Positions 21,178-32,931 of a stretch of DNA of 64,000 nucleotides are shown piece by piece; the first letter of the stretch is position 1; the number at the start of each line of letters is the position of its first letter. Under the pieces are notes generated by a model. That model worked only from the letters and a program-made list of their open reading frames with translations. It was not told the DNA's origin and did not search any database. The translations under genes were made by a program, and so were the position numbers. The DNA lies in NCBI GenBank assembly GCA_036924085.1, contig JAVGWX010000011.1, positions 17,609,608 through 17,673,607 of the forward strand. Reading direction: 5' to 3'. The stretch is from Ariolimax columbianus (Eukaryota > Mollusca > Gastropoda > Stylommatophora > Arionidae).

Positions 21178-24100
21178 GGCGTACCATCCCTGCATAGAAG
21201 CCAAGAAAATAAAGGGAAAAAGAGATACCCCACTCACATGCAAATGCTACGTTTCTGGCAGGACGTGACGATCCTGGGATACAGACACACTGGACTGCCT
21301 CTCTTCCGGGTAAACCAGTCCATCTCATATATCAAATCATCATTGCACCCTATAGACACGAGTAGTGAAGACTCGAAAGTCTGGTAAGACAACTTCCATA
21401 GGAGAGAAAACTCTGATCGTAAACAACTGCTGCCTTGCAGATAGGCTGGGGACAGCCAAAGGCTAAGGAGGGCATCCCTACAGAAACGCCTGTTGAAATC
21501 GGATGCACGGGGCCGCAAGCCTAACAAAACAGTGCAACGTAAATCACAGTATGATGGCAGCACAACCTATTCGAAAAACGTATGGCGCTCATCCTGAGGA
21601 GACCCGCCAGGCAGCGATAGCGCCGGGCCCCACGCCTCGAAGGGGCCCACCCTTGACTACTGGTGGTCACCCACCCATGTGTCGTGGAGTCAAGGCACAT
21701 GGCTATGGGGTAACGTCTATTGGCCAAAACCTCAAGACCCTCAAAATACTACAGTGGAATGCGGAGGGAGTCATTAACAAAAAACTTTCCCTAACACACC
21801 ACCTGCATGAAGGTAAGATTGACGTGGCATGTATCCAGGAAACGCACCTCAACAATAACCATAAATTCTCAATCAGAGGATACCAGACCTTCCGTCTAGA
21901 TAGAGAAGGCCACAAAGGAGGGGTCCTGATACTGACCAGAAACAGCATACCGAGTAGCGCGGTACCTGTCAATCACACCGGACAAGCAGAAATTGTAGGA
22001 GTTGACATAATGGCTCAAGAGACGAAACTCCGCATTTTCAATCTGTACGGACCACCAAACAGAGACCTATCGCTCTCGAGTATGGAGGTCAGAGACTCCA
22101 ACTGCATAGTAGTTGGAGATTTCAACAGCCACTCGGAGAGATGGGGATACTCTGACACAGACAGTAGAGGTGACGAAGTGGAAGATTGGGAGATATATGC
22201 AAATCTCTCCCTAATCAATAGGCCGGAGGATAGCCCTAGCTTCTACTCAAGAACATGGCATACCACCTCGACTCCAGATTTGGCCTTCTCCACACAGGAC
22301 ATACACTATAAAATAGACCGCCAGGTGCTGAACCAACTGGCAGGTAGCGACCACAGGCCGATCAGGCTAACCATTGACATGGAAGTAAGCCCACAGGAAA
22401 CAAAACCGCTCCCACGTTGGAATTACAAACGAGCCGACTGGGACAGATTTGCAATCCTGACAGATGGGCTGTGTGAAACCATCAACACACGAAACACCAA
22501 AATGAAGCCCATGGTGGAGAGCCTAAGCAAGGCAATAATGCAAGCCGCCACTGAAACCATCCCAAGAGGAGCTAGGAAAAACTATAAGCCCTACTGGAAT
22601 GATGAGTTACAGAAAGTGGAAGATGCAGTTACAAATGCTAGGAACATGGCAGAACGAGAAAAATCCATGGAGGCAAACATCGCCCTCAAAGCCGCTGCGG
22701 CAAAGTACAAACACACTCTCAAGCAAACAGCAAGAGAAAGTTGGAAAAATAAAACGGAAAGTCTGAACCTGGACAAAGACGGGAACAAGCTATGGAAGCT
22801 AGTCAGAGCCATGAACGACGAAACCCCGTCAAATAAACAAATTACCATCAAGCAGGGCGAGAACTTGATCACAGGTAAGAAAGCTGCAAACGCCTTTGTC
22901 GATCACTATGCCAGAGCAAACCACATCGAGGTCCCTGCAGATAAGCATACAGACATTAGCGAAGAGCTAAAGGGACACGAAAACATAAATACGGCTCCTG
23001 AAGAGCACATGATGGCCAAACTTACAATGCGCGAAATGGAAGAGGCTATGAGTACACTAAAGAAAAGGAAATCTCCCGGAAAAGACGGGATAACAAACGA
23101 AATGCTGATGGGGCTGGGCCAAACAGCGAAGAAGAAACTACTATCAGTCCTGAACCAAAGCTGGAAAAGGGGTATTGTACCCCAGGCATGGAAAGATGCA
23201 ATACTGGTACCAGTACCAAAAACAGGGAAGGACAAAACAGATCCAAATGGATACAGGCCCATAAGCCTACTGAGCTGTGTCGGCAAGCTGATGGAACGGA
23301 TGATAAACACCAGACTGATGTGGCATCTGGAAGAAAAACGAATACTAATTCCACAGCAAGCCGGCTTTAGACAGCACAGATCCACTGAGGACCAGGTCAT
23401 CCTCATAGCCCAGGAGATAGAAGATGCCTACCAGGCACAGAAACACACAGTAGCTGTTTGGGTGGATCTGGAAAAGGCATTTGACAAAGTCTGGAAGGAT
23501 GGACTTAGAGTCAAGCTAAGAAGAAGTGATGTCTGTGGGAAAATGTACAAGTGGATCAACCACTACCTCAAACAAAGAACGGCCAGAGTCCAATTACAAG
23601 GGCAGATGAGCAAAAAGGTGACACTCGAGCAGGGAGTACCCCAAGGGGGAGTATTGTCACCCACACTCTTCCTGGTATATATAAACGATATTACAAAGAA
23701 TATACCAAGAAGAGTCCATAGCTCAATGTTTGCAGACGATCTGGCTATGTGGACCTCTGAAAAGAATCTCACTATAGCAAGAAATCGGATGCAAACGGCC
23801 CTAACATCGCTGGAAGAGTGGGCGAACTCATGGCTGGTCAAAATAAACGAGGAGAAAACCACGTGCACAATATTCTCGCTCTCATTAAAACCCCAAAGTA
23901 CCAAATTAAGCCTAAATGGCAAAATCCTGCAGCCAAACGACAACCCAACCTATCTGGGAGTCACATTTGATCGGCGCATGACATGGAAAAGTCAGATTGA
24001 GAGAAACCGAATGAAAGCCAGAGAAAGAATGGCGATCATGAGGAAACTTGCTGGCACAAGCTGGGGAGCAGACGAAGGCATACTAAAGAAACTGTACACT

Positions 24101-25439
24101 GGAAGAGTGAGACCAGTTCTCGAGTATGGCATCGCGGCATGGACAACAGCAGCGAAGGCGAACTTCGATAAAGTTAACAAACTTCAAAACCAAGCCATGA
24201 GAATTATAACAGGTGGCATGAAGTCAACGCCAATTGTAGAACTTGAAAAGATTACAAAACTGCAATCCATGACCGACAGAAGAGACTGCAGAGCCCAGCT
24301 GCAGTCAGAGAAACTCCGAAGACTGACGGACCATCCAATGTACCAGAGACTAAACAATTTGGGAACTGGGAAACTAAAGCGGAGAAACTTTGCAGAAATA
24401 GCCAAAGCAAAGATGCACGAAGATCCCATAAACGCACTAACAACACCAAAACCCATCACTACTGTACGAAAACCTACTTGGAGGCAGGATATATTTCCAG
24501 AGGTGGTAGAAAATATACCAGGTATTGCAAACAAAAACTGCCAGACCGAAAAAGAAAGGAGAGACACTACCCTAAGCTTCATAACGAAAAGCTACCCAAG
24601 CATGGACTGGACCCATGCATACACCGACGGTTCTGTAACAAACGCTACACAGAACGGAGGGGCAGGAGCATTCCTGAACCTACCAAATGGCAGAAAAATA
24701 ACACTGTCACTCGCTACTGGTAAGTACACAAGCAATTTCAGAGCGGAGGCAGAGGCACTGAGGGCGGCAGTGGAAGAAATGGTGACACACAGTGAAAACG
24801 AGAGCCACATAGTCTTGCTGACAGATGCTCTCGCCGTAGTCACAGCGCTAAAAAGCCAGAAAAACACTGAGCTTAATGACTTAAGAGCAGCACTCTGCAA
24901 ACTGTGCCAGCTGTCCGCACCAAAAAGGGTAGTGGTACAGTGGGTTCCGTCACACTGCAACATCCAAGGCAACGAGGAGGCAGACAGACTGGCAAAAGAA
25001 GGTGCAAGGCTACCACAAACAGATACCAGTATGACGTACGAAGAGTCAAAACGGCTTATCAAAGCCAGGTACATGACTAAATGGGAAACCGAACATACTG
25101 GTTACACCAAAAACGATGCCTATTACCATTTGAACCGAAGAGAGCAGGTCGTTGTCTTCAGACTTCGCACTGGCCACAATAGACTGAGGTACCACCTATT
25201 CAACAAATTGAAGATAGGGTGTACCGACGAATGCCCGTGCGGTACTGGTAAAATGACCACTGAACATCTGCTGCAGAAATGCCCGACATACGAGGATCAG
25301 AGAGAGCAGATGTGGCCAGTGCCAGTGGAACTGCAAGACAAGCTCTATGGTAGTGGCGAGAGTCTCAGGATGACCGCCGCTTTTTTCGAGAAAATAATGG
25401 TTACTGTCTGACTGTGTACGCAGAAGAAGAAGAAGAAGA
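21178..25439 (+). mobile_element. Full-length I-like non-LTR retrotransposon, copy 1
   Basis: 4.26 kb: a 325-bp leader beginning GGCGTACCATCC, one long ORF, a very short 3' region GTGTACGCAG and a GAA tail (25422-25439). The left boundary matches that of the second full copy at 28019, so it is probably the true 5' end. No separate gag/ORF1 with zinc knuckles is seen between the boundary and the ORF, unusual for I-group elements. The immediate flanks share no target duplication (left AATGCTA, right TCCCGTAACC), consistent with later rearrangement of both sides. Confidence 0.9.
21503..25411 (+). CDS. I-like retrotransposon polyprotein: endonuclease, RT, RNase H
   Basis: 1302 residues, uninterrupted. 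The enzyme would nick target DNA, prime reverse transcription of its own RNA at the nick, and remove the RNA strand. APE-type endonuclease, about residues 78-295: ILQWNAEG, CIQETH, VVGDFNSH (205-210), STPDLAF, SDHRPI (282-287). RT, about 510-830: KSPGKDGI, YRPISLLSC, VDLEKAFD (654-661), GVPQGGVLSP, FADD catalytic pair (743-746), YLGVTF. RNase H, about 1037-1172: YTDGS (Asp 1042), FRAEAEAL (Glu 1081), LLTDAL (Asp 1108), PSHCNIQGNEEADRLA (Asp 1161). Near the C-terminus is CTDECPCGTGK with EHLLQKC, a Cys/His motif. All visible catalytic residues are present, so the copy could be active. The domain order EN-RT-RNH suits the I superfamily; exact clade is open. The first ATG of the frame is used; residues 1-77 match no known domain, so the true start could be a later Met. 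Confidence 0.95.
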   Translation: MHGAASLTKQCNVNHSMMAAQPIRKTYGAHPEETRQAAIAPGPTPRRGPPLTTGGHPPMCRGVKAHGYGVTSIGQNLKTLKILQWNAEGVINKKLSLTHHLHEGKIDVACIQETHLNNNHKFSIRGYQTFRLDREGHKGGVLILTRNSIPSSAVPVNHTGQAEIVGVDIMAQETKLRIFNLYGPPNRDLSLSSMEVRDSNCIVVGDFNSHSERWGYSDTDSRGDEVEDWEIYANLSLINRPEDSPSFYSRTWHTTSTPDLAFSTQDIHYKIDRQVLNQLAGSDHRPIRLTIDMEVSPQETKPLPRWNYKRADWDRFAILTDGLCETINTRNTKMKPMVESLSKAIMQAATETIPRGARKNYKPYWNDELQKVEDAVTNARNMAEREKSMEANIALKAAAAKYKHTLKQTARESWKNKTESLNLDKDGNKLWKLVRAMNDETPSNKQITIKQGENLITGKKAANAFVDHYARANHIEVPADKHTDISEELKGHENINTAPEEHMMAKLTMREMEEAMSTLKKRKSPGKDGITNEMLMGLGQTAKKKLLSVLNQSWKRGIVPQAWKDAILVPVPKTGKDKTDPNGYRPISLLSCVGKLMERMINTRLMWHLEEKRILIPQQAGFRQHRSTEDQVILIAQEIEDAYQAQKHTVAVWVDLEKAFDKVWKDGLRVKLRRSDVCGKMYKWINHYLKQRTARVQLQGQMSKKVTLEQGVPQGGVLSPTLFLVYINDITKNIPRRVHSSMFADDLAMWTSEKNLTIARNRMQTALTSLEEWANSWLVKINEEKTTCTIFSLSLKPQSTKLSLNGKILQPNDNPTYLGVTFDRRMTWKSQIERNRMKARERMAIMRKLAGTSWGADEGILKKLYTGRVRPVLEYGIAAWTTAAKANFDKVNKLQNQAMRIITGGMKSTPIVELEKITKLQSMTDRRDCRAQLQSEKLRRLTDHPMYQRLNNLGTGKLKRRNFAEIAKAKMHEDPINALTTPKPITTVRKPTWRQDIFPEVVENIPGIANKNCQTEKERRDTTLSFITKSYPSMDWTHAYTDGSVTNATQNGGAGAFLNLPNGRKITLSLATGKYTSNFRAEAEALRAAVEEMVTHSENESHIVLLTDALAVVTALKSQKNTELNDLRAALCKLCQLSAPKRVVVQWVPSHCNIQGNEEADRLAKEGARLPQTDTSMTYEESKRLIKARYMTKWETEHTGYTKNDAYYHLNRREQVVVFRLRTGHNRLRYHLFNKLKIGCTDECPCGTGKMTTEHLLQKCPTYEDQREQMWPVPVELQDKLYGSGESLRMTAAFFEKIMVTV

Positions 25440-25691
25440 TCCCGTAACCAGTGAGGTCATTACGGCACACATGAAGTCACCCCCAAAAATTACGCAACCC
25501 CTTTCTATCAACGGTCAATGCCTGTGCCTCCTCTGGTCGGAGATTGGTCCATTCTTTTATGTTGTCATCCCACCTCATTTGGGGACGACCTCTTCGTCGT
25601 TCATCTTGCATTCTGTCGTGCAGGATTGTATGTGTAAGACTGTTTGATCTCGATGTGTGGTCGTACCAAGCGAGTTTCCCTCTTTTGAATG
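25440..25691 (-). pseudogene. RTE-like 3' fragment, duplicated block
   Basis: Near-identical to 15146-15397, including the minus-strand RRRGRPQMRWDDNIKEWTNL tail. It begins immediately after the GAA tail of the intact element and lacks the GTCAGGTCA tail present in the first copy, so the duplication breakpoint falls inside this fragment's end. Confidence 0.8.
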
Positions 25692-27979
25692 CTGAACCAA
25701 AGCTAGAAAAGGGGAATTGTACCCCAGGCATGGAAAAACGCAGTATTTGTACCAGTACCAAAAACAGGAAAGGACAAAACAGATCCAAATGGATACAGGC
25801 CCATAAGCCTACTGAGCTGTGTCGGCAAGCTGATGGAACGGATGATAAACACCAGACTGATGTGGCATCTGGAAGAAAAACGAATACTAATTCCACAGCA
25901 AGCCGGCTTTAGACAGCACAGATCCACTGAGGACCAGGTCATCCTCATAGCCCAGGAGATAGAAGATGCCTACCAGGCACAGAAACACACAGTAGCTGTT
26001 TGGGTGGATCTGGAAAAGGCATTTGACAAAGTCTGGAAGGATGGACTTAGAGTCAAGCTAAGAAGAAGTGATGTCTGTGGGAAGATGTACAAGTGGATCA
26101 ACCACTACCTCAAACAAAGAACGGCCAGAGTCCAAGTACAAGGGCAGATGAGCAAAAAGGTGACACTCGAGCAGAGAGTACCCCAAGGGTGAGTATTGTC
26201 ACCCACACTCTTCCTGGTATATATAAACGATATTACAGAGAATATACCAGGAAGAGTCCATAGCTCAATGTTTGCAGACGATCTGGCTATATGGACCTCT
26301 GAACAGAATCTCACCATAGCAAGAAATCGGATGCAGACGGCCCTTACATCGCTGGAAGAGTGGGCGATCTCATGGCTGGTCAAAATAAACGAGGAGAAAA
26401 CCACATGCACAATATTCTCGCTTTCAATCAATTCCCAAAGTACCAAATTAAGTCTAAATGGCAAAATCCTGCAGCCAAACGACAACCCAACCTATCTGGG
26501 AGTCACATTTGATCGGCGCATGACATGGAAAAGTCAGATTGAGAGAAACCGAATGAAAGCCAGAGAAAGAATGGCAATCATGAGGAAACTTGCTGGCACA
26601 AGCTGGGGAGCAGACGAGGGCATACTAAAGAAACTGTATACTGGAAGAGTGAGACCAGTTCTCGAGTATGGCATTGCGGCATGGACAACAGCAGCGAAGG
26701 CGAACTTCGACAAACTTCAAAACCAAGCCATGAGAATTATAACAGGTGGCATGAAGTCAACGCCAATTGTAGAACTTGAAAAGACTACAAAACTGCAATC
26801 CATGACCGATAGAAGCGACTGCAGAGCCCAGCTGCAGTCAGAGAAACTCCGAAGACTGACGGACCATCCAATGTACCAGAGACTAAACAATTTGGGAAAT
26901 GGGAAACTAAAGCGGAGAAACTTTGCAGAAATAGCCAAAGCAAAGATGCACGAAGATCCCATAAACGCACTAACAACACCAAAACCCATCACTACTGTAC
27001 GAAAACCTACCTGGAGGCAGGATATATTTCCAGAGGTGGTAGAAAATACACCAGGTATTGCAAACAAAAACTGCCAGACTGAAAAAGAAAGGAGAGACAC
27101 TACCCTAAGCTTCATAACGAAAAGCTACCCAAGCATGGACTGGACCCATGCATACACCGACGGTTCTGTAACAAACACTACACAAAACGGAGGGGCAGGA
27201 GCATTCCTGAACCTACCAAATGGCAGAAAAATAACACTGTCATTCGCTACTGGTAAGTACACAAGCAATTTCAGAGCGGAGGCAGAGGCACTGAGGGCGG
27301 CAGTGGAAGAAATGGTGACACACAGTGAAAATGAGAGCCATATAGTCCTGCTGACAGATGCTCTCGCCCTAGTCACAGCGCTAAAAAGCTAGAAAAACAT
27401 TGACCTTAATGACTTAAGAGCAGCACTCTGCAAACTGTGCCCGCAGTCCGCACCAAAAAGGGTAGTGGTACAGTGGGTTCCGTCACACTGCAACATCCAA
27501 GGCAACGAGGAGGCATACAGACTGGCAAAAGAAGGTGCAAGACTACCACAAACAGATACCAGTATGACGTACGAAGAGTCAAAACGGCTTATCAAAGCCA
27601 GATACATGACCAAATGGTAAACCGAACATACAGGTTACACCAAAAACGATGCCTATTACCAGTTGAACCGAAGAGAGCAGGTCGTTGTCTTCAGACTTCG
27701 CACTGGCCACAACAGACTGAGGTACCACCTATTCAACAAATTGAAGATATGGTGTACCGACGAATGCCTGTGCGGTACTGGTAAAATGACCGCTGAACAT
27801 CTGCTGCAGAACTGCCCGACATACGAGGATCAGAGAGAGCAGATGTGGCCATTACCAGTGGAACTGCAAGACAAGCTCTATGGCAGTTGCGAGAGCCTCA
27901 GGATGACCGCCACTTTTTTCGAAAAAAATACTGGTTACTGTCTGACTGCGTACGCAGAAGAAGAAGAAGAAGAAGAAGA
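25692..27979 (+). pseudogene. I-like retrotransposon, 5'-truncated copy, duplicated block
   Basis: Near-identical to 15398-17679 and sharing its TAG (27390-27392), TAA (near 27617), 9-bp deletion and altered C-terminus. Private changes show divergence since duplication: a stop from GGA to TGA at about 26190 in the VPQGG motif, an altered residue in NEEADR (EEAYR), CLCGTGK for CPCGTGK, and two extra GAA units in the tail. The largest open stretch, 26196-27392, keeps FADDLAIW and RNase H but has lost the N-terminal half of RT. Confidence 0.93.
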
Positions 27980-28018
27980 TCCTTCAACACTGTCAATCAA
28001 AGCCAAATATTTAAATTT

Positions 28019-31000
28019 GGCGTACCATCCCTGCATAGAAGCCAAGAAAATAAAGGGAAAAAGAGATACCCCACTCACATGCAAATGCTACGTTTCTGGC
28101 AGGACGTAACGATCCTGGGATACAGACACACTGGACTGCCTCTCTCCTGGGTAAACCAGTCCATCTCATATATCATCTCACATATCATCATTGCACCCTA
28201 TAGACACGAGTAGTGAAGACTCGATAGTCTGGTAAGACAACTTCCATAAGAGAGACAACTCTGATCATAAACAACTGCTGCCTTGCAGATAGGCTGGATA
28301 CAGCCGAAGGCTAAGGAGGGCATCCCTACAGAAACGCCTGTTGAAATCGGATGCACGGGGCCGCAGGCCTAACAAAACAGTGCAACGTAAATCGCAGCAT
28401 GATGGCAGTACAACCTATTAGAAAAACGCATGGCGCTCATCCTGCGGAGTCCCGCCAGGCAGCGATAGTGCCGGGCCTCACGCCTCGAAGGGGCCCACCA
28501 TTGACTACTGGTGGTCACCCACCCATGTGTCGTGGAGTCAAGGCACATGGCTATGGGGCAACTTCTATTGGCCAAAACCTCAAGACCCTCAAAATACTAC
28601 AGTGGAATGCGGAGGGAGTCATTAACAAAAAACTTTCCCTAACACACCACCTGCATGAAGGTAAGATTGACGTGGCATGTATCCAGGAAACGCACCTCAA
28701 CAATAACCATAAATTCTCAATCAGAGGATACCAGACCTTCCGTCTAGATAGAGAAGGCCACAAAGGAGGGGTCCTGATACTGACCAGAAACTGCATACCG
28801 AGTAGCGCGGTATCTGTCAATCACACCGGACAAGCAGAAATTGTAGGAGTTGACATAATGGCTCAAGAGACGAAGCTCCGCATTTTCAATCTGTACGGAC
28901 CACCAAATAGAGACTTATCGCTCTCGAGTATGGAGGTCAGAGACTCAAACTGCATAGTAGTTGGAGATTTCAACAGCCACTCGGAGAGATGGGGATACTC
29001 TGACACAGACAGCAGAGGTGACGAAGTGGTAGATTGGGAGATAGATGCAAATCTCTCCCTAATCAATAGGCCGGAGGATAGCCCTAGCTTCTATTCAAGA
29101 ACATGGCATACCACCTCGACTCCAGATTTGGCCTTCTCCACACAGGACATACACCATAAAATAGACCGCCAGGTGCTAAACCAAATGTCAGGTAGCGACC
29201 ACAGGCCGATCAGGCTAACCATTGACATGGAAGTAGGCCCACAGGAAACAAAACCGCTCCCACGTTGGAATTACAAACGAGCCGACTGGGACAGATTTGC
29301 AATCCTGACAGATGGGCTGTGTGAAACCATCAACACACGAAACACCAAAATGAAGCCCATGGTAGAGAGCCTAAGCAAGGCAATAATGCAAGCCGCCACT
29401 GAAACCATCCCAAGAGGAGCTAGGAAAAACTATAAGCCCTACTGGAATGATGAGTTGCAGAAAGTGGAAGATGCAGTAACAAATGCTAATAACATGGCAG
29501 AGCGAGAAAAATCCATGGAGGCAAACATCGCCCTCAAAGACGCCGCGGCGAAGTACAAACACACTCTCAAGCAAACAGCAAGAGAAAGCTGGAAAAATAA
29601 AACGGAAAGTCTACACCTGGACAAAGACGGGAACAAGCTATGGAAGCTAGTCAGAGCCATGAACGACGAAACCCCGTCAAATAAACAAATTACTATCAAG
29701 CAGGGCGAGAACTTGATCACAGGTAAGAAAGCCGCAAACGCCTTTGTCGATCACTATGCCAGAGCAAACCACATCGAGGTCCCTGCAGATAAGCATACAG
29801 ACATTAGCGAAGAGCTAAAGGGACACGAAAACATGAATACGGCTCCTGAAGAGCACATGATGGCCAAACTAACAATGCGCGAAATGGAAGAGGCTATGAG
29901 AACACTAAAGAAAAGGAAATCTCCCGGAAAAGACGGGATAACAAACGAAATGCTGATGGGGCTGGGCCAAACAGCGAAGAAGAAACTGCTATCGGTCCTG
30001 AACCAAAGCTGGAAAAGGGGAATTGTACCACAGTCATGGAAAGATGCAATACTGGTACCAGTACCAAAAACAGGAAAGGACAAAACAGATCCAAATGGAT
30101 ACATGCCCATAAGCCTACTGAGCTGTGTCGGCAAGCTGATGGAACGGATGATAAACACCAGACTGATGTGGCATCTGGAAGAAAAACGAATACTAATTCC
30201 ACAGCAAGCCGGCTTTAGACAGCACAGATCCACTGAGGACCAGGTCATCCTCATAGCCCAGGAGATAGAAGATGCCTACCAGGCACAGAAACACACAGTA
30301 GCTTTTTGGGTGGATCTGGAAAAGGCATTTGACAAAGTCTGGAAAGATGGACTTAGAGTCAAGCTAAGAAGAAGTGATGTCTGTGGGAAGATGTACAAGT
30401 GGATCAACCACTACCTCAAACAAAGAACGGCCAGAGTCCAAGTACACGGGCAGATGAGCAAAAAGGTGACACTCGAGCAGGGAGTACCCCAAGGGGGAGT
30501 ATTGTCACCCACAATCTTTCTGGTATATATAAACGATATTACAGAGAATATACCAAGAAGAGTCCATAGCTCAATGTTTGCAGACGATCTGGCTATGTGG
30601 ACCTCTGAAAAGAATCTCACCATAGCAAGAAATCGGATGCAGACGGCCCTAACATCGCTGGAAGATTGGGCGAACGCATGGCTGGTCAAAATAAACGAGG
30701 AGAAAACCACATGCACAATATTATCGCTTTCATTAAAACCCCAAAGTACCAAATTAAGTCTAAATGGCAAAATCCTGCAGCCAAACGACAACCCAACCTA
30801 TCTGGGAGTCACATTTGATCGGCGCATGACATGGAAAAGTCAGATTGAGAGAAACCGAATGAAAGCTAGAGAAAGAATGGCAATCATGAGGAAACTTGCT
30901 GGCACAAGCTGGGGAGCAGACGAAGGCATACTAAAGAAACTGTATACTGGAAGAGTGAGACCAGTTCTCGAGTATGGCATTGCGGCATGGACAACAGCAG

Positions 31001-32288
31001 CGAAGGCGAACTTCGATAAAGTTAACAAACTTCAAAACCAAGCCATGAGAATTATAACAGGTGGCATGAAGTCAACGCCAATTGTAGAACTTGAATAGAT
31101 TACAAAACTGCAATCCATGACCGATAGAAGAGACTGCAGAGCCCAGCTGCAGTCAGAGAAATTCCGAAGACTGACCGACCATCCAATGCACCAGAGACTA
31201 AACAATTTGGGAAATGGGAAACTAAAGCGGAGAAACTTTGCAGAAATAGCCAAAGCAAAGATGCACGAAGATCCCATAAACGCACTAACAACACCAAAAC
31301 CCATCACTACTGTACGAAAACCTACCTGGAGGCAGGATATATTTCCAGAGGTGGTAGAAAATATACCAGGTATTGCAAACAAAAACTGCCAGACTGAAAA
31401 AGAAAGGAGAGATACTACCCTAAGCTTCATAACGAAAAGCTACCCAAGCATGGACTGGACCCATGCATACACCGACGGTTCTGTAACAAACACTACACAG
31501 AACGGAGGGGCAGGAGCATTCCTGAACCTACCAAATGGCAGAAAAATAACACTGTCATTCGCTACTGGTAAATACACAGGCAATTTCAGAGCGGAGGCAG
31601 AGGCACTGAGGGCGGCAGTGGAAGAAATGGTGACACACAGTGAAAATGAGAGCCATATAGTCCTGCTGACAGATGCTCTCGCCGTAGTCACAGCGCTAAA
31701 ATGCCAGAAAAACACTGAGCTTAATGACTTAAGAGCAGCACTCTGCAAACTGTGCCAGCAGTCCGCACCAAAAAGGGTAGTGGTACAGTGGGTTCCGTCA
31801 CACTGCAACATCCAAGGCAACGAGGAGGCAGACAGACTGGCAAAAGAAGGTGCAAGACTACCACAAACAGATACCAGTATGTCGTAAGAAGAGTCAAAAC
31901 GGCTTATCAAAGCCAGATACATGACCAAATGGGAAACCGAACATACTGGTTACACCAAAAACGATGCCTATTACCAGTTGAACCGAAGAGAGCAGGTCGT
32001 TGTCTTCAGACTTCGCACTGGCCACACCAGACTGAGGTACCACCTATTCAACAAATTGAAGAAAGGGTGTACCGACGAATGCCCGTGCGGTACTGGTAAA
32101 ATGACCGCTGAACATCTGCTGCAGAACTGCCCGACACACGAGGATCAGAGAGAGCAGATGTGGCCATTACCAGTGGAACTGCAAGACAAGCTCTATGGCA
32201 GTGGCGAGAGCCTCAGGATGACCGCCGGTTTTTTCGAAAAAATAATGGTTACTGTCTGACTGCGTACGCAGAAGAAGAAGAAGAAGAA
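28019..32288 (+). mobile_element. Full-length I-like non-LTR retrotransposon, copy 2
   Basis: 4.27 kb with the same leader start, ORF layout and GAA tail (to 32288) as copy 1. It follows directly on the 39-bp spacer of the duplicated block. The right flank CTGCGAGGATC does not match the left flank AAATATTTAAATTT, so no target duplication is visible. The leader is 332 bp from 28019 to the ATG at 28351. Confidence 0.92.
28351..32259 (+). pseudogene. I-like retrotransposon polyprotein with two nonsense mutations
   Basis: Colinear with the 1302-residue ORF at 21503-25411, with the same domains. The frame is open from 28351 to TAG at 31096-31098 (AAG in the intact copy), just after RT and before RNase H, giving 915 residues. 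It resumes and is closed again by TAA at 31885-31887 (TAC in the intact copy) after the RNase H SHCNIQGNEEADRL motif. The last part, with CTDECPCGTGK and EHLLQNC, is open to 32259. EN and RT motifs are intact (GDFNSH, FADDLAMW). It is a recently inactivated copy. Confidence 0.95.
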
Positions 32289-32931
32289 CTGCGAGGATCA
32301 AATAAAGTAATCCAAAAGCTTTGTTTATGTAATGATCCATACTTAGCTTATGTGAAATTCACGCTTCCGGAAACGTTTCTTAAAGTAAGATTTTTGTTGG
32401 AACCTTCGAGTTAGTATCTATATTCTTTCCGAATCGATACACCAATGGGATAAGGCAATGGTCTCCGTGAAGAGTCTTGTGACAACTCATCCACGATCTG
32501 TCAAGATACAATGCTCATTTTGAGGCTGTAAAACTAGAAAAGGATATTTTTTAGATGCTAGTCTCTACTCTACATCTCTTTTTCATTAGACCTGCCTTGT
32601 GTTATTTGTATTCTGTCTTGCTTTCTGGTGTTATATCTTAAATCAATTGAACTTAACACAGAAACATTTACAAAAACAATGGAGAGTGCGACAGTTATGC
32701 AACCGTAACGTGCAACGACATGGACATTTCGACTTAAACAAAGAATAACAAAAAAGAAGAAAAGAATGTCAGGTGAGATGATTCGAGATGACTGTCTCAA
32801 ATTGCCAGGGGAAATTCATGTGGTTATATTTCGAATGTCTTTATTAATTTTGTAAGGAAATTGAACATCGATCTAATGTGTGACAATGTTCCAACTTCGC
32901 AATTCTTCAACCAAATTATTTCTATGTAAAT
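32289..32931. other. No gene seen
   Basis: AT-rich spacer with no recognisable repeat or coding motif. Confidence 0.3.

Noticed and set aside
21178..25439. An 18S-specific R-type retrotransposon
   Set aside because: Related copies have 12-bp duplications at unrelated sites, and the element begins about 1.2 kb beyond the end of recognisable 18S with no precise rDNA junction.
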